This document shows, piece after piece, positions 7,534 to 15,732 of a stretch of 58,997 nt of DNA. The translations under genes were made by a program, and so were the position numbers. Position 1 is the stretch's first letter; each line of letters starts with the position of its first letter. Source of the stretch: Candidatus Gastranaerophilales bacterium (GTDB taxonomy: Bacteria > Cyanobacteriota > Vampirovibrionia > Gastranaerophilales > Gastranaerophilaceae); NCBI GenBank assembly GCA_944325825.1, contig CALVBP010000011.1, positions 1 to 58,997 of the forward strand, in the 5' to 3' direction. The notes below the pieces were generated by a model, which saw only the letters and a list, made by a program, of their open reading frames with translations, was not told the origin of the DNA and did no database searches.

Positions 7534-8517
7534 TTATTCGCACATTAACTTATATGCTGCTCTGATGTTATTGCTTTTTACGCTGCTGTCAAGATTGGTG
7601 TCATTATAGATTTTCTTCATGACCTTAGCCCATTTTTCTTTTGTTTCGGCATTTTCACTTGTTCTATACTGACTTATTATATATCTTAAGTCGCTCTTAC
7701 TTACATTTGATGCATCAAAACCAGCCTTATAGTCATTATTTTCAATATCATATAACTTAGCAAATTCTTCTGTTGTTGTTCGGGTTAATTTAACACCGTC
7801 TGCCTTATCTAAAACTGCTTCATTCAACTGAGCCTGAATAGCATCCCGTTCTGCCCTAAGAGCTTCTAACTCCTCTTCGCAAGCCTTAATTTTTTCTGCA
7901 AGGGCTTCTATCTTAGGTTTATTTGTGTTAATGATTGCTTCTTGCTCGGCTATTTCTTTTTCTTTTGCTTCTCTGGCTGCTACAGCCTTGTTATATTCTT
8001 CTACAGCTTTATTATAAGCTGCTTGCAAGCTTGCTCTATCATCATCTGTTGCCTTTTGCCAGTTATCGTATGCAGCATCTTTTGCATCCTCAGCCTTTGT
8101 TTCGTCAGTTTTTAAACTCTCTAATTCGCTCGTATATCTCTGAACGTTAGATTCAGCTGTTTCATTTGCTGTTTCAAGCTCTGTTTTCTCATTGACATAA
8201 CCCTGCTTTTCGGTTTCTATGTCGTGTATTTGTGCATCAAGATTATCGACATTGGCAGAAAGTGTTTTCTTTGAATTATCTTGAGCATTTGCACAAACTT
8301 TGCCCAACATCAAGCCTCCAATATTCATAAGAACTTGCCCGACACCAAATCCGGCCATAGCATTATAGTTATATGAGCCGTCGCAATTAGTAAAAATGGA
8401 AGAACCGAACATGTTACCGAACATGTTGATGCCGCCCATGTTGAACATACCCATGTTGCCGAAGCTCATAGTGTTAATACCGTACATATTCATATTGTTT
8501 AAACCGTAGCTGAACAT
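7534..8517 (-). CDS. Orphan Met/Gly/Asn-rich coiled-coil protein (327 aa)
   Basis: Function not recognised. The first 45 residues are strikingly rich in Met, Gly, Asn and Phe (NMYGINTMSFGNMGMFNMGG). A hydrophobic patch (AMAGFGVGQVLMNIGGLMLG) follows, then about 170 residues of Glu/Lys/Ala coiled coil and a C-terminal helical domain of about 80 residues. The start at 8517 has GGAAG 8 bp upstream; an ATG at 8532 is also possible but would sit almost on the predicted transcript start. It shares promoter type and layout with the 346-aa gene. Confidence 0.7.
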   Translation of the reverse strand: MFSYGLNNMNMYGINTMSFGNMGMFNMGGINMFGNMFGSSIFTNCDGSYNYNAMAGFGVGQVLMNIGGLMLGKVCANAQDNSKKTLSANVDNLDAQIHDIETEKQGYVNEKTELETANETAESNVQRYTSELESLKTDETKAEDAKDAAYDNWQKATDDDRASLQAAYNKAVEEYNKAVAAREAKEKEIAEQEAIINTNKPKIEALAEKIKACEEELEALRAERDAIQAQLNEAVLDKADGVKLTRTTTEEFAKLYDIENNDYKAGFDASNVSKSDLRYIISQYRTSENAETKEKWAKVMKKIYNDTNLDSSVKSNNIRAAYKLMCE

Positions 8518-8541
8518 CTTAATATCTTCCATCGTTGTTTT

Positions 8542-8605
8542 CTTACATATATATAAAGTATATAAGAAATTCCTGATTTCAAAGAGGATTTATTTTGTTA
8601 CAAAA
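8542..8605 (-). promoter_or_regulatory. Shared orphan-gene promoter, copy A
   Basis: Minus strand: dyad TTTTGTAACAAAA (8593-8605), hexamer TGAAAT, then core TACTTTATATATATGTAAG (8542-8560). The core ends 24 bp before the chosen start of the 327-aa gene. Confidence 0.75.
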
Positions 8606-8631
8606 CTTAATATTCATTTTGTGAGCAGGAT

Positions 8632-8660
8632 TTGACAAACGGGTTTGGGCTTGATATATT
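8632..8660 (+). promoter_or_regulatory. Promoter of tRNA-Leu
   Basis: TTGACA (8632-8637), 17-bp spacer, TATATT (8655-8660). The tRNA begins 25 bp further on. Confidence 0.75.
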
Positions 8661-8685
8661 AACGAATATTGCTGCAAAAAGCTTT

Positions 8686-8766
8686 GGGCGAGTGGCGAAA
8701 TTGGTAGACGCACTAGACTTAGGATCTAGCGCCTATGGTGTAAGAGTTCGAGTCTCTTCTCGCCCA
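8686..8766 (+). tRNA. tRNA-Leu (anticodon TAG)
   Basis: Acceptor GGGCGAG pairs with CTCGCCC. The anticodon stem CTAGA/TCTAG encloses loop CTTAGGA with TAG at 8720-8722. There is a long variable arm of class II type, T-arm GTTCGAGTC and discriminator A. CCA is not encoded. Confidence 0.95.
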
Positions 8767-8916
8767 ATTATTTTTTCTTTACTAAAAAGAAAAAGTAATC
8801 AAAAAGAAAAGAATCACCAATCGGCAGACATTGATGCCCTCCCCCCTATCATTTTTACATTTCAGGTCTGCCTCATCAGTAAAACTACCAGAATGACGAG
8901 AACTCTCAATGCGAAG
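8767..8916. other. Intergenic stretch without a gene
   Basis: A/G-rich tract after tRNA-Leu with an imperfect AAAAAGAAAA hairpin near 8770-8810. Nothing else seen before the third 160-bp repeat. Confidence 0.5.
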
Positions 8917-9075
8917 CATTAATAGATTCCGGCTCGGAGGCCGGAATGACAGAAAAATACGTCATTCTGAGGCGATAGCCGAAGAATCGCAATAACTGGG
9001 AGTTTCTTCTACCGTTAAACCTTGCGATGTTTCGCTTCGCTCAACATGACGGGAGTGCATTAGCCGAAAAATCGT
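8917..9075 (+). repeat. Dispersed 160-bp repeat, copy 3
   Basis: Same orientation and almost the same sequence as copies 1 and 2; its end is slightly decayed (AGCCGAAAAATCG). Confidence 0.85.
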
Positions 9076-9128
9076 AATAATTGAAAGTCTCTATTGTTAA
9101 ACCTTGCATACTACGTCCTTATCTTTTA

Positions 9129-9158
9129 TTGCATACACAGAATATTACATGATATAAT
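9129..9158 (+). promoter_or_regulatory. Sigma-70-type promoter of the first pilin-like gene
   Basis: TTGCAT (9129-9134), 18-bp spacer, TATAAT (9153-9158). Confidence 0.7.
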
Positions 9159-9189
9159 TTATTAGTGTTAGATTTTAAGAGGTGTTTAT

Positions 9190-9867
9190 ATGAAAAGAAG
9201 AGGCTTTACACTTGCAGAAGTTTTGATTACACTTGCTATAATAGGTGTGGTTGCAGCAGCTATGGCTCCTACTATCGGCAATCTTATTCCTGATAAGAAT
9301 AAAGCCCAGGTTATCAAGATTTATAAAACTATTGCTGATATTAATGAATCATTATTAAATAATCCAAGCCTGTATTACAGCGGAGGTAGTAATTGTCAGG
9401 GGTTTGCCTGCTTTCAGCAGCCTCTGGATTCTCCGTACAATATAGATTCTAAATACTCAGGCAATACAAAATATCCTTATTTACTGGCAAGTCATTTGCA
9501 AACAACAAAAGACCCTGTTGCCAGCGGAACCGGAATTAAATTTACAACTGTAGACGGAATCGATTGGTACGTTGGGTATTCCTCCTCGCTCAATAAGATA
9601 CAAATTGAAGTGGATTTGAATGGCGATGAAGAGCCAAATAAAGTTTATTCAACCAAATGCGACAAGCCAGACACCTTTATGTTCACTCTGAATCCTCCTG
9701 ACGGTAAGCTTCAGCCTGGTGATGCATTGACAGACGCTTATCTTAAGAATCCGGTAAAATTAAATGATAAGAAAAAAGATTACAAGACTGCTGAAAGTAT
9801 TACGTGGGATTATCCGCTTAATAATTTAGAAGCTGTTGAAGGGCTTGAAGCTAAGCCGGCAATGTAA
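9190..9867 (+). CDS. Type IV pilin-like / type II secretion pseudopilin (225 aa)
   Basis: A prepilin leader MKRRG is cut before Phe6 (G/FTLAEVLITLAIIGVVAAAMAP) and carries the conserved Glu at mature position 5. The hydrophobic helix would embed in the membrane and the pilus core. The remaining 190 residues are a globular domain with two Cys (C64 and C69 region) and a Trp-rich C-terminal part. AAGAGGTG precedes the ATG. No pilus assembly genes lie nearby, so it must use a machine encoded elsewhere. It could equally be a minor pilin or a secretion pseudopilin. Confidence 0.85.
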   Translation: MKRRGFTLAEVLITLAIIGVVAAAMAPTIGNLIPDKNKAQVIKIYKTIADINESLLNNPSLYYSGGSNCQGFACFQQPLDSPYNIDSKYSGNTKYPYLLASHLQTTKDPVASGTGIKFTTVDGIDWYVGYSSSLNKIQIEVDLNGDEEPNKVYSTKCDKPDTFMFTLNPPDGKLQPGDALTDAYLKNPVKLNDKKKDYKTAESITWDYPLNNLEAVEGLEAKPAM

Positions 9868-9897
9868 ATATTTTTTTATTGAAGGTATAGCATTAAA

Positions 9898-10476
9898 TTG
9901 AATAATTGTATTTGTGAATATATTAAAAATTCAATAGAAACAAAAAAAGCAATATTAAACGATAGTGCTTTGCCGATTCTTTTGGAAAATATAGCGGATA
10001 AAATTGCTGACTCACTACTGAATTCAGGTAAAGTGTTGGTTGCCGGTAATGGAGGTTCAGCTGCTGATGCTCAGCATTTTGCAGGTGAGCTTATGTGCAA
10101 ACTTTATAAAACACGTTCTCCATTGCCGGTTCTTGCTCTGACTACTGATTCATCCGTGATTACGGCGATTTCTAATGATATTGATTATAAATATTGCTTT
10201 TCACGACAAATAGAAGCTTTTGGAAGAAAAGGCGATGTTTTTGTTGGAATTTCAACTTCCGGCAGCTCGGAAAATGTTGTTGAAGCCCTTAAAACCGCAC
10301 ATAATAACGGGCTGATAACTGTCGGTTTAACGGGACAAAATCAAGGCAATATGGATGATTTTTGTGATTACCTGATTAAAATTCCGTCGTTTAATGTCCC
10401 GCAAATACAAGAGTCCCATATAATGATTGTGCATATTATAGCTATGCTTATTGAAAATAAGGTTTTTAAACAGTAA
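9898..10476 (+). CDS. gmhA: Sedoheptulose-7-phosphate isomerase (D-glycero-D-manno-heptose-7-P synthesis)
   Basis: Cytoplasmic SIS-domain enzyme making heptose 7-phosphate for lipopolysaccharide or glycoprotein sugars. The substrate loops are clear: [17 protein letters not shown] near residue 50, [13 protein letters not shown] near 120 and the C-terminal ESHIMIVH helix. Length 192 aa is normal. The start is a TTG at 9898 with GAAGG upstream at long spacing; no ATG fits. Its 3' end overlaps the opposite-strand UXS gene by 11 bp. No hldE or gmhB is adjacent. Confidence 0.92.
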   Translation: MNNCICEYIKNSIETKKAILNDSALPILLENIADKIADSLLNSGKVLVAGNGGSAADAQHFAGELMCKLYKTRSPLPVLALTTDSSVITAISNDIDYKYCFSRQIEAFGRKGDVFVGISTSGSSENVVEALKTAHNNGLITVGLTGQNQGNMDDFCDYLIKIPSFNVPQIQESHIMIVHIIAMLIENKVFKQ

Positions 10477-11401
10477 TCTTATTCTTAAAGTACTCTATGG
10501 TTTCTTTTAATCCATCTTGGATATCAATTGCAGGATTCCATTTGAGTTTATCTCCGGCAAGTGTTATGTCCGGCTTTCTTTTAACCGGATCATCAGAGGG
10601 CAGCGGTTTGAAGACTAGTTTTGATTTGGAATGGATAAGTTCAATTATTAATGACGCAAGGTCTTTAATTGTTCTTTCTTCCGGATTCCCCAAATTAACA
10701 GGACCTGTGAAGTTTGGAGTATTCATCATACGAACTAATCCTTCAACAAGGTCTGATATGTAACAGAAAGATCGGGTTTGGTTCCCGTTTCCATATATTG
10801 TAATGTCATCACCCCTAAGAGCTTGAACTATAAAATTGGAAACCACTCTCCCGTCATTCGGGTGCATATTAGGACCGTAAGTGTTAAATATTCTGACAAT
10901 TTTTACATCGGTGCCAAACTGCCTCCTATAGTCCATCATAAGAGTTTCTGCGCAACGCTTGCCCTCGTCATAGCAGCTTCTGACTCCTATCGGATTAACG
11001 TTTCCCCAATACGATTCTGTCTGCGGATGGACAAGAGGGTCTCCGTATATTTCACTTGTTGATGCTTGCAGAAGAGTCGCACCGTACTTATTTGCCAGTT
11101 CAAGCATATTTATTATACCCATAACCGATGTTCGGATTGTCTTAACAGGATTATACTGATAGTGGGGGGGACTTGCAGGACATGCAAGGTTATAAATTTG
11201 ATCTATCACCGTAAAGTATTCTTCGGTTATGTCATGTTCAACCAATTCAAAATGCGGATGCTTTTGTAATTTTTCAATGTTTTCTATAGAACCTGTAAAA
11301 AAATTGTCAAGGCATATTACATAATTACCTTCATCCAGAAGCCTTTTACATAAATGTGAGCCTATAAAACCTGCTCCACCAGTAACCAGAATCCTCTTCA
11401 T
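10466..11401 (-). CDS. UDP-glucuronate decarboxylase / UDP-xylose synthase (SDR family)
   Basis: Converts UDP-glucuronate to UDP-xylose for surface polysaccharide. It is an extended short-chain dehydrogenase: the NAD loop GGAGFIGSH lies at residues 7-15, the catalytic Tyr-Lys pair in SCYDEGKR near 145-152, and the substrate-side motif [12 protein letters not shown] near 213. Length 311 aa matches bacterial UXS. The ATG at 11401 has AGGAGG 7-9 bp upstream; a GTG one codon earlier is possible. Converges with gmhA, and both supply envelope sugars. A dTDP-glucose dehydratase is a less likely alternative. Confidence 0.88.
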   Translation of the reverse strand: MKRILVTGGAGFIGSHLCKRLLDEGNYVICLDNFFTGSIENIEKLQKHPHFELVEHDITEEYFTVIDQIYNLACPASPPHYQYNPVKTIRTSVMGIINMLELANKYGATLLQASTSEIYGDPLVHPQTESYWGNVNPIGVRSCYDEGKRCAETLMMDYRRQFGTDVKIVRIFNTYGPNMHPNDGRVVSNFIVQALRGDDITIYGNGNQTRSFCYISDLVEGLVRMMNTPNFTGPVNLGNPEERTIKDLASLIIELIHSKSKLVFKPLPSDDPVKRKPDITLAGDKLKWNPAIDIQDGLKETIEYFKNKITV

Positions 11402-11437
11402 CACCGCCCCTCCTATTTAGTATTTTAGCATAAAAAC

Positions 11438-11466
11438 TTGATATATTGATTACAATATTATATAAT
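11438..11466 (+). promoter_or_regulatory. Sigma-70-type promoter of the second pilin-like gene
   Basis: TTGATA (11438-11443), 17-bp spacer, TATAAT (11461-11466). Confidence 0.7.
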
Positions 11467-11502
11467 TTTTGGGTAGTTATTGTTAAGAAATGAGGGTTTT
11501 AT

Positions 11503-12198
11503 ATGATGAAATTAAAAGGTTTTACTTTTGCAGAAGTGCTGATAACTCTTGCTGTAGTCGGTATCATTGCATCGTTAACACTACCTGCACTTATGACAAA
11601 TGTGTCAAAATCAAGCGTTGGACCTTCACTTGCTAAAGCCGTTAACACAATGGAAAATGCAAATAAGATGATTCTTACTGATAATACTGCAAGACATTTG
11701 AAAACGGTTTGTAAAAGTGATTATATTGCATGTTTAAAGAATTATGTCTCCGGGACAAGCTTGGATTTAGCTAAAGCATATTATGGATATGCTTTAACAA
11801 CAACTGGTGGTGTAACTCCGGGTGATGCTGTGATGACTAATGACGGTATGGTCTTTTTTACTGAAGTATCAACCTCTGAGGGAACAGTAGAATCTACGGG
11901 AGATAAGCCTGATGCAAGTACTGAAGTATCTCAGCCGTTCGCTCCAACGGGAACCTATTACACAGTATATGTAGATACGAACGGTTATAAAAAAGCTCCA
12001 AATGCCATAGGTCGTGATACTTTTAAATTTCTGGTTGATTACAGTGGTACTGTTATACCTTACGGCGGTCAAATGTATAAAGACTATTCGGGCGGTGCTT
12101 CTGTTCTTTGGGAAACACAATGTACAAAACCCACGCCTACGGATGGTTCTGCTTGTACAGGTTCTATTGCTGACAACGGTTGGAAAGTGGTATATTAA
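11503..12198 (+). CDS. Type IV pilin-like protein (231 aa)
   Basis: Leader MMKLKG is followed by FTFAEVLITLAVVGIIASLTLP, a class III/IV prepilin signal with Glu5 of the mature protein. The globular part has four Cys (residues about 67, 73, 206, 216), two of them near the C-terminus where pilins usually form a disulfide loop. GAGGG lies 6 bp before the ATG pair, so either ATG may be used. A second pilin-like gene 2.3 kb from the first, again without assembly genes, suggests dispersed minor pilins. Confidence 0.83.
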   Translation: MMKLKGFTFAEVLITLAVVGIIASLTLPALMTNVSKSSVGPSLAKAVNTMENANKMILTDNTARHLKTVCKSDYIACLKNYVSGTSLDLAKAYYGYALTTTGGVTPGDAVMTNDGMVFFTEVSTSEGTVESTGDKPDASTEVSQPFAPTGTYYTVYVDTNGYKKAPNAIGRDTFKFLVDYSGTVIPYGGQMYKDYSGGASVLWETQCTKPTPTDGSACTGSIADNGWKVVY

Positions 12199-12226
12199 GT
12201 ATATTAATTTAACTTTACTAATAAAT

Positions 12227-12258
12227 AAAAAGTGCGGGCTTATTACCCGCACTTTTTA
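12227..12258. terminator. Bidirectional terminator between pilin-like gene and pyk
   Basis: Stem AAAAAGTGCGGG / CCCGCACTTTTT. It overlaps the last codons of pyk, so the pyruvate kinase C-terminus is encoded inside the hairpin. Confidence 0.88.
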
Positions 12259-13694
12259 TTTTGTTCATTTTCTGCACCGATTCGATGGACTCTTATAAAA
12301 TTAGTTCTTCCTGTGATAAGTTTTGGAATTGAACCGATTATTATAATTCTTTCATCTTTTTTGAAAGAGGTGTTTTCAAAAATGTATTTATCAATTTCTT
12401 TAAGAATATTAGTATCTAAAACTGTGTCCCATTCTTTATGACTTGGTGTAATTCCCCAGTAAAGATTAAGCTTCCGGCATGTTTTTTCCTGATCTGAAAT
12501 TGCTATAACCGGAACGGAGGGCCTTAATTTTGCCAATAATCTCGGTGTGTATCCTGTGTGGCTGAAAGCAAGTATTGCTTTTGCATGTAAATCTTGAGCC
12601 ATTTTAACCGCAGCATTTGCAATTGCTTGCGGTGAAAGTTCATAATGTTCATTAATGTCCAAATTGAGGTTAGAGAGACAAAATTCACATTTCTCGGTGT
12701 TATCAGCTATTTCTCTCATCATAGTGACCGCTTCTACCGGATATTTACCCATTGCTGTTTCGCCTGAAAGCATAACCGCATCTGTTCCGTCCATAATAGC
12801 ATTTGCAATATCGCTGGCTTCCGCTCTTGTAGGAATTGGCTTTTCAATCATAGATTCAAGCATTTGGGTAGCCACTATGCATACTTTGCGCTGCTTTATG
12901 GTTTTTGCAATGATTTCTTTTTGTATAATCGGAACCTCCGCCGGAGACATTTCTATACCCAAGTCTCCTCTTGCAACCATAATTCCGTCAGCCTCGTCAA
13001 TAATTTCATCTAAATTTTGTACGGCTTGAGGTTTTTCGATTTTTGCAATTATCGGAATATCTCCACCCGCCATTTTTATACAAGCTTTAGCATATATGAC
13101 ATCACGAGCTTCTCTTACAAAGGATTGTGCTATATAATCAACTTTGTTTTTTACTGCAAATTCTATAAAATTTTTATCCCTATCGGTTACAGCATCAAGA
13201 CTTGCTGTAGCTCCGGGAAGATTTATTCCCTTTCTCGGTCTGATTTCATCCCCGTAAATAACTTCTGTATAGACGATGTTATCGCTTACGGAAGTTACTC
13301 TTAACCCTACCTTGCCGTCATCAAGCAGAATTTTATCGCCGGATTTAACATCCTCGGCAATTCCGGCATAGTCGACCGGTATGATGTCAGATTCTTTTTC
13401 GTATTCTCCATGTTGTAAAATTACGGTTTGACCTTTTTTGATTTTTACAGAATCAGGTAGATTTCCCACTCGAATTTTAGGTCCTTGTAAATCTACCATA
13501 ACAGGTATATAGCAGCCGGCATCAGATGATGCTTTTCTGATATTTTCAAGGTATCCCAAATGGTCATCTGCAGTTCCGTGCGAAGTATTAAGTCTAAACA
13601 TTGATGTGCCGGCGTTAATAAGTTTCTTTATTGTTTCATATGAAGAGGTTGCCGGCCCGAGCGTTGCAACAATTTTTGTTTTGCCTTTTTTCAT
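12243..13694 (-). CDS. pyk: Pyruvate kinase
   Basis: Catalyses phosphoenolpyruvate + ADP to pyruvate + ATP in the cytoplasm. The 483-aa protein shows the full set: N-terminal KTKIVATLGP, substrate Arg/Asn in FRLNTSHG, catalytic Lys in IAKIEKPQA, metal site MVARGDLGIE, and the signature DAVMLSGETAMGKYP. It ends after the regulatory C domain, without the extra PEP-mobile domain found in some Firmicutes. AGGAG stands 9 bp before the ATG. Its product feeds the oxaloacetate/pyruvate metabolism implied by the oad operon. Confidence 0.97.
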   Translation of the reverse strand: MKKGKTKIVATLGPATSSYETIKKLINAGTSMFRLNTSHGTADDHLGYLENIRKASSDAGCYIPVMVDLQGPKIRVGNLPDSVKIKKGQTVILQHGEYEKESDIIPVDYAGIAEDVKSGDKILLDDGKVGLRVTSVSDNIVYTEVIYGDEIRPRKGINLPGATASLDAVTDRDKNFIEFAVKNKVDYIAQSFVREARDVIYAKACIKMAGGDIPIIAKIEKPQAVQNLDEIIDEADGIMVARGDLGIEMSPAEVPIIQKEIIAKTIKQRKVCIVATQMLESMIEKPIPTRAEASDIANAIMDGTDAVMLSGETAMGKYPVEAVTMMREIADNTEKCEFCLSNLNLDINEHYELSPQAIANAAVKMAQDLHAKAILAFSHTGYTPRLLAKLRPSVPVIAISDQEKTCRKLNLYWGITPSHKEWDTVLDTNILKEIDKYIFENTSFKKDERIIIIGSIPKLITGRTNFIRVHRIGAENEQNKKCG

Positions 13695-13842
13695 ACTATT
13701 TATCTCCTCGTAAAATCTTTAAAACATCCTAATTATATTGGAAAAATTTTTTCATGTATACAAATCTTAATAATTAACGCAATTTTTTTAACATAAAATT
13801 TTTTAATAAATTATAGGGAATATTTAAAATAGGAGATTTTTT

Positions 13843-14544
13843 ATGGTGGATGTTAAAAAAGAGAATCAATACATTAGTTATATGATGCCGCGTATCCCTT
13901 CGCAAGAAGTTGAAAAAGAAGAATATAAAGTAAAGTCCGGAGATAATTTGTGGAATCTCGCAAAAAAAGAACTGGAAAAGGACGGAAAAGCTACTAACCA
14001 GGAGATTAGTGACTATATGTTATTGATAGCCAAGTTAAACGGTCTTGATTCTTATGAGAAAATGAATAAACTGAGTGTTAATCAGTCTATTTTTATTCCG
14101 GATACTGAAAAAATCTCTGCAAGGGATTATATTGATGATTTTACCCCAAGAGGTGAAGATACTGTTGTTACAGAGAAATTCAAGTCTCTTGTGGAAGAAC
14201 TGACGACCAGAGATGATGTTCAGATAGAGAAAAGTGATGTTAATGGCTTATATTTCATTACAACTCCCGGAGAACATGGTTATGCGTATAGGCAGCATCT
14301 TCTTTCTTTTACGGTTAGAAACGGCAAAGTCGTATCAGTATCATTTGAATTGAATGGAGATAAGCGTGACGATGTCGCAAGATTTATACCGCTAGACAGC
14401 TTTAGTAATGGTACAAGGATGGATTGGGATATAAAATCCGACGGTACAATTGTTAAACGCGGTGCGTATCCGGAAGTTTCATATGGAAAAATTGATATGA
14501 CTGCTCTGGGAAAACAACTTATGGAATTATTACCGCAAGAATAG
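13843..14544 (+). CDS. LysM-domain protein (233 aa)
   Basis: One LysM repeat (YKVKSGDNLWNLAKKEL at about 27-45 to IFIPDTEK near 87), which would bind peptidoglycan, followed by a 145-residue domain that I do not recognise. There is no signal peptide or membrane segment at the N-terminus, which is odd for a wall-binding protein and suggests either non-classical export or a phage-like role. AGGAG precedes the ATG. A strong terminator follows. Confidence 0.8.
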   Translation: MVDVKKENQYISYMMPRIPSQEVEKEEYKVKSGDNLWNLAKKELEKDGKATNQEISDYMLLIAKLNGLDSYEKMNKLSVNQSIFIPDTEKISARDYIDDFTPRGEDTVVTEKFKSLVEELTTRDDVQIEKSDVNGLYFITTPGEHGYAYRQHLLSFTVRNGKVVSVSFELNGDKRDDVARFIPLDSFSNGTRMDWDIKSDGTIVKRGAYPEVSYGKIDMTALGKQLMELLPQE

Positions 14545-14567
14545 TGTAAAAGTTAAGAATGCAAAAT

Positions 14568-14600
14568 AAAACAGAGTTCCGTTTAAAGGAACTCTGTTTT
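14568..14600 (+). terminator. Rho-independent terminator after the LysM gene
   Basis: Stem AAAACAGAGTTCC / GGAACTCTGTTTT with loop GTTTAAA. Confidence 0.88.
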
Positions 14601-14612
14601 GTTTGTAAAATA

Positions 14613-14686
14613 TCGGGATGACAGGATTTGAACCTGCGACCCCTTCGTCCCGAACGAAGTACGCTACCAAGCTGCGCTACATCCCG
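14613..14686 (-). tRNA. tRNA-Pro (anticodon CGG)
   Basis: Acceptor CGGGATG / CATCCCG, anticodon stem CTTCG/CGAAG with loop TTCGGGA giving CGG, T-arm GGTTCAAATCC and discriminator A. Confidence 0.95.
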
Positions 14687-14731
14687 ATGTATTAAAGTAT
14701 TAAGTTGTCAAACGGGTTGTTGAGCGTACTT

Positions 14732-14808
14732 GAACGAAGTACTACCTCTCCTAAAACGTGACATTTAGTCACGTTTTACTCGGCAGAGTCAAGCTGCGCC
14801 GCATCCCG
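14732..14808 (-). pseudogene. Broken tRNA-Pro copy split by a 43-bp hairpin element
   Basis: On the minus strand the sequence begins CGGGATGCGGCGCAGCTTG, matching the 5' end of tRNA-Pro next door with two changes. It is then interrupted by 43 bp (14747-14789) and resumes with GGTAGTACTTCGTTC, the tRNA D-loop to anticodon stem. The 3' half is gone. This looks like a duplicated tRNA inactivated by an insertion. Confidence 0.65.
14747..14789 (-). repeat. 43-bp hairpin element, copy 1
   Basis: Minus-strand order: ACTCTGCCGA, then stem TAAAACGTGAC-TAAAT-GTCACGTTTTA, then GGAGA. A same-length copy lies at 19750-19792 with a different but still paired outer stem. Confidence 0.65.
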
Positions 14809-14904
14809 AAAGATAAAATTATTAGGTTGTCAACCAGGGGATAACCCTATAATTATTCTAATATTAAAATATATACTTTCAAGTGCGTGTTTAAAATAGT
14901 ATAA

Positions 14905-15132
14905 AAACTTTTTATCTTTCACAATTAATAAAATGCCGATTATTTTCGGACGATACTGGAATGTGGTTTATGAAAATAGCCCTGAGGTTGTTTTAAAGGA
15001 TAAAGTAATTATGCAAAATATGAGAATTCTTGCTAAAAATACTTATGACAAATTTTATAGATTAACATATTTGCTGAATAACATTAAAGCTGTCATAATA
15101 TTATGGCAGCTTTTTTTATAAAGAAATTAACG
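14905..15132 (+). other. Gene-poor stretch with a possible short transcript
   Basis: A -10-like TATAAA near 14901 and a good terminator at 15086-15117 could define a transcript of about 200 nt. The only ORF (14933-15121) runs into the terminator stem and has no ribosome site, so I do not call a protein. Confidence 0.3.
15086..15117 (+). terminator. Rho-independent terminator
   Basis: Stem AAGCTGTCATAA / TTATGGCAGCTT (one G-T pair) followed by TTTTTTT. Confidence 0.8.
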
Positions 15133-15729
15133 ATGCTTGAGAATTATATAAAATATTTAAACTTTCTGGATGGGAAATTAAGTAAATTTTTTACGGAACA
15201 AAAGCCCTACATCTTTTGTAAAGAAGGGTGTTCCAGATGCTGCAAACATGCACAGTTTCCTTACACATCGATAGAAATGACCTATCTCTTGACAGGGCTG
15301 CTTAATCTTGATAGAGAAACCCGGAATATTGTTACACAGAATGTAGTTAAGATTTTGGAAGAAGAATCTTCTTTTGAAGGAGAAAAATTCAGGTATGACT
15401 GTCCGTTTCTTATACAAGATTCCTGTTCGGTTTATCAATACAGAGGAATTTTGTGCAGAACCTTTGGGCTTCCGGCACAGGCAAATGACGGTGCTTTATT
15501 GATGCCGTTTTGCTGTTACGAAGGTTTGAATTACTCTAATGTTTTTGATATTGATAAAAATAAGGTGTCAGAAGTTAAAGTAAAAGCTGTTAACTCTGAA
15601 TTTGAACCTTGCGGATTTAATATAAGCTACGAGTATTTAACCAACCCTGACATTGGGCGGGAGTTTAACTTTTCATTTGGAGAGAGAAAACCTCTTATTT
15701 ACTGGTTTAAACAGAAAGGAAAATATTAA
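15133..15729 (+). CDS. YkgJ-family cysteine-cluster protein (198 aa)
   Basis: Two Cys groups typical of the family are visible: GCSRCCKH near residue 34 and, later, DCPFLIQDSCSVYQYRGILC, expected to bind zinc or an iron-sulfur cluster. The biochemical role of the family is unsettled. I place the start at 15133 because the upstream ATG at 15103 lies inside a terminator hairpin; the ribosome site is weak either way. The MFS gene follows after 3 bp, so the two are probably cotranscribed. Confidence 0.82.
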   Translation: MLENYIKYLNFLDGKLSKFFTEQKPYIFCKEGCSRCCKHAQFPYTSIEMTYLLTGLLNLDRETRNIVTQNVVKILEEESSFEGEKFRYDCPFLIQDSCSVYQYRGILCRTFGLPAQANDGALLMPFCCYEGLNYSNVFDIDKNKVSEVKVKAVNSEFEPCGFNISYEYLTNPDIGREFNFSFGERKPLIYWFKQKGKY

Positions 15730-15732
15730 TAA

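Noticed and set aside
8632-8922. 96-aa ORF covering tRNA-Leu
   Set aside because: It contains the whole tRNA gene and its promoter; there is no ribosome site or recognisable protein.
14933-15121. 62-aa ORF between tRNA-Pro and the YkgJ-like gene
   Set aside because: No ribosome-binding site, and its last codons lie in a terminator stem. Kept only as a possible short transcript.
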